Shown: positions 8,644 through 19,905 of the stretch, in pieces
How positions within the stretch are numbered: position 1 is the first letter of the stretch
Layout of the letters: each line of letters opens with the position of its first letter
Origin: Lagopus muta
Lineage: Eukaryota; Chordata; Aves; Galliformes; Phasianidae
Reading direction: 5' to 3'
NCBI RefSeq assembly: GCF_023343835.1
Contig: NC_064439.1
Span: 18,485,433 to 18,549,432 of the forward strand
Length of the DNA: 64,000 nucleotides
Translations under genes and position numbers: made by a program
Notes under the pieces: model-generated
The model's database searches: none
What the model was told of the DNA's origin: nothing
What the model saw: only the letters and a program-made list of their open reading frames with translations

Positions 8644-11600
8644 AGACCAGGCTACGCTGGCCGAGGCAGGAAGAAGCCCTGCGTAGCCTAGCCTAGGGTA
8701 GCCTGGCTGAGGCAGAAATCAGCCTAGGCTAATCGAGGCTAGGCTAGCATGGCCGAGGCAGGAAGAAGCCCTGCGTAGCCTAGCCTAGGGTAGCCTGGCT
8801 GAGGCAGAAATCAGCCTAGACTAATCTGGGCTAGGCAAACATGGCCGAGGCAGGAAGTAGTCTTGCCTAACCTAGACCAGGCAACCCAGGCCGAGGCAGG
8901 AAGCATCCTAGCGTAGCGTCGCCAAGGCTAGCCTGGACAAGGCAGAAATGAGCCCAGCCTAGCCTTGCCTAGCCTAGGCTTGCCTGGCCGAGGCCAGAAG
9001 CAGCCTAGCCATGCTGAGCTGAGACACACAGTAGCCTAGCCTAGCCTGGCCGAGGCACGAAGGAGCCTGGCCTTGCCTGGCCGTGGCTAGCCTGGTCGAG
9101 GCAGGAAGCAGTCCAGCCTAGCCTAGCCTAGGCTAGCCTGGCCGAGGCAGGAAGCAGCCCAGCCTAGCCTAGCTAAAGGCTAGCCTGCCCGAGGCACGAT
9201 GCAGCCCAGAGTGGCCTAGCCTCGGCTTGCCTGGCTGAGGCAGGAAGAAGTCCAGCCTAGCCTAGCCTAGGCTAGCCTTTCTGAGGCAGGAACCAGCCCA
9301 GTGTAGCCTATCCAATGTTAGACTGGCCGAGGCAGAAAGCAGCCTAGCATAGCTTACCCTAGGGTAGCCTTGCCGAGGCAGGAAGCAGCCTTGCCTTGCC
9401 TAGCCTAGGCTATTCTAGCCTGGCCGAGGCAGGAAGCAGCCTTGCCTAGCCTAGCCGAGGCTAGCCTGGCCGAGGCAGGAAGAAGCCCTTACATAGCCTA
9501 GCCTAGGGTAGCCTGGCTGAGGCAGAAATCAGCCTGGGCTAATCTGGGATAGGCAAGCCTGGCCGAGGCAGGAAGCAGCCTTGCCTAGCCTAGCCTAGGC
9601 TAGCCTGGCCGAGGCAGGAAGCAGCCTAGCCTAGACTAGCCTAGGCTAGCCTGGCCGAATCAGGTAGCAACCTATCATAGGCTAGGATAGGCTAGCATGG
9701 TTGAGGCAAGAAGAAGTCTTACATAGGCTAGACCAGTCTAGCTTGGCCGAGAAAGGAAGCAGCCTTGCCTAGCCTAGACTAGGCTGGCCTGGCCGAGGCA
9801 GGAAGCAGCCTAGCCGCACCTAGCCAAGGCTAGCCTGGCTGAGGCTTGAAGAAGCCCTGCGTAGCCTAGCCTAGGGTAGCCTGGCTGAGGCAGATATCAG
9901 CCTAGGCTAATTTGGGCTAGGCACGCATGGCCGAGGCAGGAAGTAGTCTTGCCTAACCTAGCCCAGGCTACCCAGGCTGAGGCAGGAAGCATCCCAGCGT
10001 AGCGTTGCCAAGGCTAGCCTGGACCAGGCAGAAAGGAGCCCAGCCTAGCCTAGCCTAGCCTAGCCTGGCCGAGGCCGGAAGCAGCCTAGCCGTGCTGAGC
10101 TGAGACACACAGTAGCCTAGCCTAGCCTGGCCGAGGCACGAAGGAGCCTAGCCTTGCCTAGCCGAGGCTAGCCTGGTCGAGGCAGGAAGCAGCCCAGAGT
10201 GGCCTAGCCTAGGCTAGCCTTGCTGAGGCAGGAAGCAGCCCAGCCTAGCCTAGCTAAAGCCTAGCCTGGCCAAGGCAGGATGCAGCTGCCCTGAGTAGCC
10301 TAGCCTAGGCTAGCCTGGCCGAGGCAGGATGCAGCCCAGCCTAGCCTAGCTAAAGGCTAGCCTTGCCGAGGCATGAAGCAGCCCAGCCTAGCCTAACGAA
10401 GGCTAGACACGCCAAGGCAGGTAGCAGCCCAGCGTAGCCTAGACAGGCTAGCTTGGCCGAGGCAGGAAGCAGCCTTGCCTAGCCTAGGCTAGTCTAGCCT
10501 GGCCGAATCAGGAAGCAACCTAGCATAGGCTAGGTTAGGCTAGCATGGCCGAGGCAAGAAGAAGTCTTGCCTAGCCTAGACCAGGCTAGAGTGGCCGAGG
10601 CAGGAAGCAGTCTAGCCTAGCCTAGCCAATGTTAGACTGGCCGAGGCAGGAAGCAGCCCATCCTAACCGCGGGTAGCCTTGCCAAGGCAAACATAGCCTA
10701 GCCTAGGCTAGCGTAGCCTAGGCTAGCCTGGCCAAGGCAGGAAGCAGCCTAGCCTCACCTAGCCGAGGCTACGCTGGCCGAGGCAGGAAGAAGCCCTGCG
10801 TAGCCTAGCCTAGGATAGCCTGGCTGAGGCAGAAATCAGCCTAGGCTAATCTGGGTTAGGAAATCATGGTCGAGGCAGGAAGTAGTCTTGCCTTACATAG
10901 ACCAGGCTACCTAGGCCGAGGCAGGAAGCATCCTAGCGTAGCGTCGCCAAGTCAAGCCTGGACCAGGCAGAAAGGAGCCCAGCCTAGCCTTGCCTAGCCT
11001 AGCCTAGCCTGGCCTGGCCGGGGCCGGAAGCAGCCTAGCCTTGCTGAGCTGAGACACACAGTAGCCTAGCCTAGCCTGGCCGAGGCACGAAGGAGCCTGG
11101 CCTTGCCTAGCCGAGGCTAGCCTGGCCGAGGCAGGAAGCAGCCAAGCCTAGCCTAGCTAAAACCTAGCCTGGCCGAGGCAGGATGCAGCTGCCCAAGAGT
11201 AGCCTAACCTAGGCTAGCCTGCCCGAGGCAGGAAGCAGCCCAGCCTAGCCTAGCTAAAGCCTAGCCTGGCCGAGGCAGGATGCATCCCACACTGGCCTAG
11301 CCTAGGCTAGCCTTGCTGAGGCAGGAACCAGCCCAGTGTAGCCTATTCAATGTTAGACTGGCCGAGGCAGAAAGCAGCCTAGCATAGCTTATCCTAGGGT
11401 AGCCTTGCCGAGGCAGGAAGCAGCCTTGCCTTGCCTAGGCTAGCCTAGGCTAGCCTGGCCGAATCAGGAAGCAATCTAGCATAGGCTAGGTTAGGCTATC
11501 ATGGTTGAGGCAAGAAGAAGTCTTGCCTAGGCTAGAATAGGCTAGCTTGGCCGAGGCAGGAAGCAGCCTCGCCTAGCCTAGACCAGGCTGGCCTGGCCGA

Positions 11601-13917
11601 GGCAGGAAGCAGCCTTGCCTTGCCTAGCCGCGGGTAGCCTGGCCGAGGCAGGAAGCAGCCCAGCCTAGCCTAACTAAGGCTAGAAACGCCAAGGCAGGAA
11701 GCAGCCCAGCCTAGCCCACACACGCTAGCCTGGCCGAGGCAGGAAGCAGCCTTGCCTTGCCTAGCCTAGGCTTGCCTGGCCAAGGCAGAATGCACCCCAG
11801 CCTTGTCTAGCCAGTCCAAGCCTGGCCGAGGCAGGAAGCAGCCTAGCCTAGCCTAAGCTAAGCTAGCCTGGCCATGGCAGGAAGCAGTGAAAACCAAGCC
11901 TAGGCTAGGCTAGCCTGGCCGAGGCAGGAAGAAGCCTAGCCTTGCGTCGCCTAGGCTAGCCTGGACAAAGGCAGAAAGGTGCCTAGCCTGGCTGTGGCAG
12001 GAAGCAGCATAGCCTTGCCTAGCCTAGCATAGCCTGGCTGAGGGAGAAAGAAGCCTAGCCGAGCAGAGCCGTGACAAGCAGAAGCCTAGGCTAGCCTGGC
12101 CTAGCCTATCCTGGCTGAGGCTAGGCAGTTGAATGCAAGAAGCAGCCCAGCCTAGCCTAGACAGGCTAGCCTGGCCGAGGCAGAAAGCAGCCCAGCATGG
12201 CCTAGACTTGCCTTGCCGAGGAAGGAAGCAGCCTAGGCTTGCCTATCCTAGGCTAGACAGGCTGAAGCATGTAGCAGCCCAGCGTGGCCTAGCCTAGGCT
12301 AGCCTGGCCGAGGAAGGAAGCAGCCTTGCCTTGCCTAGGAGGCAGGAAGAAGCCTTGCCTAGCCCAGCCTAGCCTTGCCTAGCTGAGGCAGGAGGAAGTG
12401 TAGCCGAGCCAAGGCCGGTAGAAGCCTAGCCTAAACTAGCCTAGCTTGCCAAGGCTAGCCTGGCCAAGGCAGGAAGCAGCCTTGCCTAGCCTAGGCTAGT
12501 CTAGCCTGGCTGAATCAGGAAGCAACCTAGCATAGGCTAGGTTAGGCTAGCATGGCCGAGGCAAGAAGAAGTCTTGCCTAGGCTAGACCAGGCTAGCCTG
12601 GCTGAGGCAGGAAGCAGCCTAGCTTCGCCTAGCCGAAGCTGGCCTGGCCGAGGCAGGAAGAAGCCCAGCCTAGCCGCGGGTAGCCTGGCTGAGGCAGACA
12701 TAGCCTAGCCTAGACTAGCCTAGCCTAGGCTAGCCTGGCCAAGGCAGGAAGCAGCCTAGCCTCGCCTAGCCAAGGCTAGCCTGGCCGAGGCTTGAAGAAG
12801 CCCTGTGTAGCCTAGCCTAGGGTAGCCTGGCTGAGGCAGAAATCAGCCTAGGCTAATTTGGGCTAGGCAAGCATGGCCGAGGCAGGAAGTAGTCTTGCCT
12901 AACCTAGACCAGGCTACCCAGGCCGAGGCAGGAAGCATCCTAGCGTAGCGTCGCCAAGGCTAGCCTGGACAAGGCAGAAAGGAGCCCAGCCTAGCCTAGC
13001 CTAGGCTAGCCTGGCTGAGGCCAGAAGCAGCCTAGCCGTGCTGAGCTGAGACACACAGTAGCCTAGCCTAGCCTGGCCGAGGCACGAAGGAGCCTAGCCT
13101 TGCCTAGCCGAGGCTAGCCTGGTCGAGGCAGGAAGCAGCCCAGAGTGGCCTAGCCTAGGCTAGCCTTGCCGAGGCAGGAAGCAGCCCAGCCTAGCCTAGC
13201 TAAAGCCTAGCCTGGCCAAGGCAGGATGCAGCCCAGAGTGGCCTAGCCTAGGCTAGCCTGGCTGAGGCAGGATGCAGCCCAGCCTAGCCTAGCTAAAGGC
13301 TAGCCTGGCCGAGGCAGGATGCAGCCCAGAGTGGCCTAGCCTAGGCTTGCCTGGCTGAGGCAGGAAGCAGTCCAGCCTAGCCTAGCCAATGTTAGCCTTG
13401 CCGAGGCAGGTAGCAGCCTAGCATAGCTTTTCCTAGGATAGCCTTGCCGAGGCAGGAAGCAGCCTTGCCTAGCCTAGCCTAGTCTAGCCTGGCTGAGGCA
13501 TGAAGCAGCCTAGGGAAGCTTAGACGAGGCTAGCCTGGCCGATGAAGGGAGCAGCCTAGCCTATCCCAGGCTAGTTTGGACGAGGCAGGAAGAAGCCTTG
13601 CCCAGCCTAGCCTAGGCTAGGCTGTCTGAGGCAGGAAGCAGCCTAGCCCTGTCTAGCCTAGGGTAGATTGGCTGAGGGAGGAAGCAGCGTAGCCTAGCCC
13701 AAGCTAGGCTAGGCTGGCCGAGGCAGGAAGCAGCCTAGCCTAGCCTAGCCTAGGCTAGCCTGGACGAGTCAGGAAGCAGCCTAGCCTTGCCTTGCCTAGG
13801 CTAGCCTGGCCGAGGCAGGAGGGAGCCCAACCATGCCTGGCCTAGCCTAGCCTATCATGGCCAAGGCAGGAAGCAGCCTAGCCTAGCCTGACTGAGGTTA
13901 GCCTGGCCAAGTGTCTC
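8644..13917. repeat. CCTAG minisatellite, second main block with higher-order units
   Basis: This continues the array with the same monomers. A marker phrase GAGCTGAGACACACAGTAGCC occurs near 9015, 10096, 11045 and 13042, with a relative at about 8167. The spacing is roughly 0.85-1.1 kb, with one double interval, which points to amplification of kilobase-sized higher-order units. A second marker (CCCTGCGTAGCC ... GGGCTAGGCAAGCATGGCCG) recurs in the same order. No gene is present. Confidence 0.95.
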
Positions 13918-14275
13918 GCTCCAATTTATAGGAGGGATGGAGGTTAGGAGACTTTATAGGAAGCAAGAGGGATATAGTCACCACCATGGATCCATCGTAG
14001 TTAGTAGTTCAGTCTTTTATCTACAGTAGTGGTGGGTCATCAGGCAGAGTTGTTCTATTGAAAACGACGATGACGACAATGACAACCATGGCGATGATGG
14101 CCCCTTTTCAATGCTTTCAAAGTGGTCGAGTCAGCTGTCTTTGGAGTGACAGCTCAAATCCAAAGTGGTTGAGTCAGCTCTCCTTTGAGTGGCAGCTTCA
14201 GGCTCTGGGATCTCAGCAGAAACTCCTTTGTTCCCATCTTCCGTGCCTTGCCAGCAGATAAGAGGGAGCAAGGGT
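13918..14275. other. unique-sequence island within the satellite
   Basis: This is about 358 bp of non-satellite sequence starting TGTCTCGCTCCAATTTATAG, with normal satellite on both sides. It contains two imperfect copies of a phrase of about 37 bases, CAAAGTGGTCGAGTCAGCTG... (about 14117) and CAAAGTGGTTGAGTCAGCTC... (about 14161). A 67-codon plus-strand frame at 14058-14261 crosses it but looks like chance (Met-Thr repeats from ATGACGACAATGACAACC). It may be a solo LTR or other insertion, or a remnant of the pre-array locus. No flanking duplication was identified. Confidence 0.75.
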
Positions 14276-15020
14276 GCCCATCCTAACCTAGCCTAACCTA
14301 GCCTAGCCTTGCCTAGTCTTGCGTATAGCCAAGGCAGGAAGCAGCCTAGCCTAGCCTGGCCTAGGCTAGCCTGGCCGAGGCAGGAAGCAGCCTAGCCTAG
14401 CCTAGCCTAGCCTGGGCTAGCTGGCCAAGGCAGCGAGCAGCCTAGCCTAGCCTAGCCTATCCTAGGCTAGCTGGCTGAGGCAGGGAGCAGCCTAGCCTAG
14501 CCTAGCCTAGCCTAGCCTAGCTGAGGCACAAAGCAGCCTAGAGTAGCCTAGCCTAGGCTAGCTGGCCAAGGCCGGGAGCAGCCTAGCCTAGCCTAGCCTG
14601 GATGAGGCAGGAAGCAGCCTAGCCTACCCTAACCTAGGCTAGCCTGGCCGAGGCAGGAAGAAGCATAGCCTAGCCTAGCCTAGGCTAGCTTGGCAGAGTC
14701 AGGAAGTAGCCTAGCCTACCCTAGCCTTGGCTAGCCTAGCCAAGGCTGGAAGAAGCCTAGCCTAGCCTAGCCTAGCCTAGCCTAGCCTAGCAGAGGCAGG
14801 CAGAAGCCTAGGCTAGCGTAGCCTACCTTAGCTCAGTGAAGGCAGGAAGAAGCCTAGCCTAGCCGAGGCAGGAAAAAGCCTTGCCTAGTCTAGCCTATGC
14901 AAGGCCAGAAGAAGCCTAGCCTTGCCTAGCCGAGGCAGGAAAAAGCCTTGCCTAGTCTAGCCTATGCAAGGCCAGAAGAAGCCTAGCCTTGCCTAGCTGA
15001 GGCAGGAAGAAGCCTAGCCT
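14276..15020. repeat. CCTAG minisatellite, third block (long pentamer runs)
   Basis: Satellite resumes with longer uninterrupted (CCTAG)n runs (for example near 14395-14412, 14490-14522 and 14757-14792). Spacers are shorter (GAGGCAGGGAGCAG) than in the left blocks. Confidence 0.93.
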
Positions 15021-16449
15021 TGCATTACTTCGCCAAGGTGAGAAGCAGCCTTGCCTAGGCGAGAAGACTTGCCTTGGCCTTGGATGAAACTTTGCCAATA
15101 CTAGGCAAGAAGGCTAGTCTATTCTAGGCAAGAAGACTAGTCTTGCCCAGGCAGGAAGCCTAGCCTGGCCTACGCAGGAATTCTAACCTAGCCTAGCGTT
15201 GCTGGGGCGCAAAAAAGCCTTGCCTTGCCTTGACTTGGTGAGGCAAAAAGCAGCCTTGCCTTGCTGAGGTGAGAAGCAGCCTTGCTTTGCCTTGCCTTGC
15301 CGTGCCAAGGTGAGAAGCAGCCTTGCCGAGGCGAGAAGCAGCCTTGCCTTGGAAGAAGCTATGCATAGCCTAGGCGCCTTGCCTTGCCTTGGAAGAAGCT
15401 TTGCCTAGCGTAGGCAAGAAGCCTTGCCTAGCATTGCCGAGATGAGAAGCAGCCTTGCCTTACCTTGCTGAAGTGAGAAGCAGCCTTGCTGAGGTGAGAA
15501 GCCATGCCTTGCCTAGGAAGAATCTTTGCCTAGCCTAGGCGCGTTGCCTTGCCTTAGAAGAAGCTTTGCCTAGCGTAGGCAAGAAACCTTGCCTTGTGTT
15601 GCTGAGAGGAGAAGCAGCCTTGCCTTGCATTGCTGTGGCGAGAAGCCATGCCTTGCCTAGGAAGAAGATTTGCCTTGCCTAGGAAGAAGATTTGCCTAGC
15701 CTAGGCGCCTTGCCTCACCTTGGAAGAAGCTTTGCCTAGTGTAGGCAAGAAACCTTGCCTTGAGTTGCCGAGGCGAGAAGCAGCTTTGCCTTGCATTGCC
15801 GAGACGAGAAGCAGCCTTGCCGAGGCTAGAAGCCTTGCCTTGCCACAGAAGAAGCTTTGCCTAGCCTAGGCGCGTTGCCTTGCCTTCGAAGAAGTTTTGC
15901 CTAGCCTAGGCAAGAAGTCCAGCCTTGCCAAGGCAGGAAGCCTAGCCTTGCCAACGCAGGAAGCCTTGCCTTGCTTTGCCTAGGCAAGAAGAAGCCTTGC
16001 CTTGCTTTTCCTTGGCGAGAAGAAGCCTTGCCTTGCCGACGCAAGAAGCCTTGCCTTGCCAAGGCGAAAAGCAGCCTTGCCTTGCCTTGCCAAGGCAGGA
16101 AACAGCCTTGCCTTGCCTTGCCGAGGCAAGAAGATGCCTTGCCTTGCCAAGGCGAGAAGCAGCCTTGCCTTGCCTTGCCTTGCCTTGGCGAGAAGCAGCC
16201 TTGCCTTGCCTTGCCTTGCCAAGGCGAGAAGCAGCCTTGCCTTGCCTTGCCTTGCCTTGCCAAGGCGAGAAGCAGCCTTGCCTTGCCTTGCCTTGCCAAG
16301 GCGAGAAGCAGCCTTGCCTTGCCTTGCCTTGCCTTGCCAAGGCGAGAAGCAGCCTTGCCTTGCCTTGCCAAGGCGAGAAGCAGCCTTGCTTTGCCTTGCC
16401 TTGCCGAGAAGCAGCCTTGCAGAGGCAATCAGCCTTACCTAGGCAAGAA
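15021..16449. repeat. CCTTG minisatellite, right end of array
   Basis: The pentamer changes from CCTAG to CCTTG and the spacer to AAGGCGAGAAGCAG. From about 16060 to 16415 the copies are very regular: (CCTTG)2-5, then CCAAGGCGAGAAGCAG. Each junction GCCTTGCCAAGGC can fold back on itself. Because the pentamer contains no in-frame stop in several phases, long frames with Lys-Ala-Arg-Gln-Gly or Leu-Pro-Cys repeats open on both strands. These are repeat artefacts, not genes. The array ends in CTTACCTAGGCAAGAA. Confidence 0.93.
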
Positions 16450-19400
16450 TTACATTCTGGTTTGCTGTTGCATTTTCTCACCAATGTTCCACCCTCTACA
16501 GCCAAATCTTGGAGCTGGACAAGGCCTTGCTTCAGCTTTCTATGTCTGTGTCGCAAAATAATACCTCTGATGGCAAGGAAAGAATCATAATTTTGGCAAC
16601 TACATAGGAGCACGTGATGCTTGGCACTTCAGATTGTGATGAGGAACACATAATTGAACACAAAATCTCTTAGTAATACAACAACTGGCTTACAGTTTTC
16701 TGACTGCTGTTAACTATTGAACAAAGCAAACTTGTCGGACTGAAAACCTACTCTATGTCTCCTCAACAGTTTGCCCCAGATGACTAATAGTTGACTGCTT
16801 TTGAAAGAAGTCTGGGAATGTCTTTGTACTGCCTTTTCTTTTCCACATCTCTAGCCAAGCTTCCATGTACTGATAACCCTGAAGTTCTGAGCCAAAACTT
16901 CTCTCTCGGTACTTCTTCCATGAACAAGTTCTATTAGATTTCAAATACAGCTGATGCTGAAATACGCAAAAAAAAAAAAAAAAAAAAAAAAGCTTAAGCA
17001 GAAAGATTATTTGATTAGAAATTCTCTTGGCCTCTTTAAATACATCTTCTTCGTTATTAACATTAGGGTTAATAATAAATAACGTGGGGAGCAAGGGAAA
17101 AACACAAAATGTTATCCTATTTGGTGAACATGAAGTAATAGTTACAGAGCTAAACACTTTCCTCTGAGCCAAGTACCTTTTCCCATTGAATCTGTTGCAC
17201 ATAAAACAAAAATGTAACTTGGAAGCAAGAAGTTTGTAGCTTCACAAGAGGCATTTTTGCCAAGTATTTGCTTTTAAGCCTCTATATACTCTGTTTTGAT
17301 GACTATGAACACAGATTAGAAATAAGCACACCAAATAAGTTTTTCCTTCTGCTACTCCTTCTGGTAGAAGCACAAAGAGAGGCAAGTCTGAACCAGCTCT
17401 GGCTTTAGTTTTTAAAATCCAGCTAGTTATGTTGACCAAACCAAAATCTTACTAATCTGTCTTGGCACAATTACCTTTGCTATGACAGGTTTGAACAAAG
17501 CTGAAAGTAATGGGTTTTTTGCTAGTTGGTTACCTTAATATCATTCTGTTTTCTGTAATCCTTAATATTCTCTAATTTGTTTTCTGTATGACAGTTTCCT
17601 CTGCAACACATCTTCCAGTGTAGCCTTTTAGTCCTACCTCCTTCCTTCTTCATCTTCCTTCCCTACAAACCTCCTGATCATGCTGCTGATATAATACTCC
17701 TCACAAGTGATGTGCTTTATATGTGGTAAAAGCTTATGTTCCCTGTTCGCTTCTCATGCACTCTATCTAAACTTGTCTTTTCCATCAGGCAATTGTAACA
17801 GTCCTCCTCAGCCTTTCTTCACCAAGAATATAGTATGTCTGCTATTGTGTGTACTAAAAAATACTGATAATTTAGCACCCACTGCCAGTGGCTGTTAGAC
17901 TTTAGGACTTGGAACAGGTCATTCTGCTCTGTATTGAGTTTGGGCCCTCAGCCAATGTTTATTACTAATAATACTAGTTGAAGAAAGCATTTCCATTTAG
18001 TGTTTGGAAAACCTAGGAAGACCAAGTGTGAAATTTTGAGAATATAAATTTGATTTCACAGACTTAAGCTCCAAGATGTACACCATTGTTTACAAAAATA
18101 AACTATGATGATTTAAAAAATTTCCATACTTTTTTTTCTTTTCTTCCTGTGGTTATCCAGCCTCTAATCTTAGTAGTCTCATTATTTTTATGTCACCACA
18201 TACAAACTGGTGCTTTAAGGATCAACAATGTTACAGTTGTTGGTAAAGCTAAAACAATGTTTTAGCATGTTTACATGCTAAATGTTTAATGTTTAAACAA
18301 TGTTTAGCAATGTTTACAGTAAAGCTAAAACAATGTTTTAGCTTTAGTGGCTAAAAGCTGTGTAGCTATCTTATAAATTGAATCTGTAAAATGAACATGA
18401 ACTGTTCCAAATACCTTATTCTGTGATTCTGTGGATCCACCTCTCCTTGGGCTCCTTTAAGGACTAGACTATGAAGGGAGAGTTTCTCATGGATGAAGGT
18501 TACTTCCTTAGAAGGAGTGTTCTATAGTCAGAAGACCCCCATCACCAGTTGGGTGAGTTTTTCTTATATATGAATTTTTGAAATTCTTAACTGTACTCTG
18601 CCTCATATCACGAAGAACTTATCAGAAGCACTTCCTCTGCTTCCATGGGCCAACAATCACTGCTCTTACGGTATGAATTTGATGCACATCGATGCCACAG
18701 GCTGTGAGGTGACAGCTGGTTTGTTTTATTTACTTTTGTTCCCAGTGAATTAAACAGGTTAAGCAGCACATACCTAGAAGTGTCAATGTTGAGAATAAGA
18801 ATATATTTCATCCACAGTTTTTCATGCAACACCTAGAAATGAGAAAATGTTAAGATACTTTCTCACTTTTGTTTGCTGCAGCCAGTGTGAGTGGTTGATG
18901 TGAGTGGTTGAGTTCTGACAGGAGAGGTCAGTTATGTGGGGTTTATTACACTTAGGTACAAGAAACTGGGGCAACTCCATATAGATGTTTGTTTGAATTC
19001 TGAAGATAAACTAATAACTTTGTAAGGCTCGTGCATCCTTATGCATTTTAATGAGCAGGTTGTATAAACAATGTCAGTTGTCAGAAAATGAGTGTGCAGA
19101 ACTTATGATATTTGAACCTAAAAATGAAGATGACTGAGACAGTTTCCATTAATGGTGGAAGACAGTTAACATGGATAAAAGAAATATGTAAAAAGCAAAA
19201 AGTTTAATGACAGACATGTCTAAAGTAAAGACTATGTGTCCAAACAGAAATGTTTATATAAAAAAATGTACAAGAGAATTGCCTTATAGCCTCTAGATGG
19301 ATTTCATAGGCTGGATCAGTTCAGTATATGTGGTATGAAGAAAAAAAGAAACAGACTTCAAAATATGCAAAAACAGTGAATAGAATATTAATAGGTATGA

Positions 19401-19597
19401 AACTAATGAAAGAACAGTAGTAAGAAGTATGAACTTAATGTAAAGTAGCTTACTCGGCTTTTATGTCATCAGAAACTAGGCAACCAGGGTAACTGAGATG
19501 TAAACCAGTCCCTAGAATAGTTACAGAGAAGATTATCGTGTGGCATATTGAAAGGCATCTAAGTAAAAAACAAACAAACAAAACAAACAAACAAAAA
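16450..19597. other. AT-rich intergenic sequence
   Basis: This is unique AT-rich DNA downstream of the satellite. It holds a 24-A run (16968-16991), a pair of identical 24-bp hairpin-forming words (18243-18266 and 18319-18342) and a possible CR1 tail scrap ATTCTGTGATTCTGTG near 18419. Scattered short frames have no recognisable domain. Confidence 0.6.
18243..18346. repeat. paired hairpin-forming direct repeat
   Basis: The 24-base word beginning GTAAAGCTAAAACAATG occurs at 18243-18266 and again at 18319-18342. The second copy extends into a perfect inverted repeat with 12-base arms (TAAAGCTAAAAC) and a 3-base loop AAT. Between them TAGCATGTTTACATGCTA forms another inverted repeat with 8-base arms. 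Confidence 0.8.
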
Positions 19598-19905
19598 AAG
19601 CTGTTACCAGGCATAGTCAACATGGATTCATGAAGGCAAAATCCTGCTGTAGTAATTATTTAATCTCCTTCTGTGATAATGTCACTCACTTGGAGTCTGA
19701 AGGGAAAGTGGTGGATGTAATCTTTCTGGATTTCAGTAAGACCTTTAGTACCATCCCTTATCTCGTCTTTTTGGAGGCCAATTTATGAGATGAACAGGTA
19801 CTAACTATGCTGGCTGATGAACTGGCTTGATGGTAGAGCTCAAAGGGTCCTAGTAAATGGGACTAAATCAGGCTAGCAGATGGTAGCTTACAGCTGTGTT
19901 TCCCA
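19598..19905 (+). mobile_element. CR1 LINE fragment, reverse transcriptase motif A region
   Basis: The plus-strand translation is broken but recognisable as CR1 ORF2: a degenerate GFMKAKSC, then EGKVVDVIFLDFSKTF, matching the CR1 'DFSKAFDT' region around the first catalytic aspartate, then a stretch matching the ADELA-W-LDG region and a decayed SGVPQG-like end. Stop codons and a lost Asp (FST instead of FDT) show it is inactive. It is preceded by an (AAAC)n simple repeat near 19568-19595. Confidence 0.8.

Noticed and set aside
14058-14261. 67-codon frame in the unique island
   Set aside because: Begins with Met-Thr triplet repeats from an ACGATGACG-type run. No domain, no promoter or splice evidence.
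1655-16449. Telomeric or W-chromosome satellite
   Set aside because: The pentamer CCTAG is not the vertebrate telomere repeat TTAGGG/CCCTAA, and the monomer does not show the A/T-run pattern of known W repeats. The neighbouring PLXDC2 argues for an autosome.
15901-16613. Overlapping open frames of 80-223 codons on both strands
   Set aside because: They arise because the CCTTG satellite lacks stops in several frames. The translations are pure low-complexity repeats and change frame with each indel.
18417-18436. ATTCTGTGATTCTGTG as a CR1 tail
   Set aside because: Only two tail units without the adjacent conserved CR1 3' end. Too short to call.
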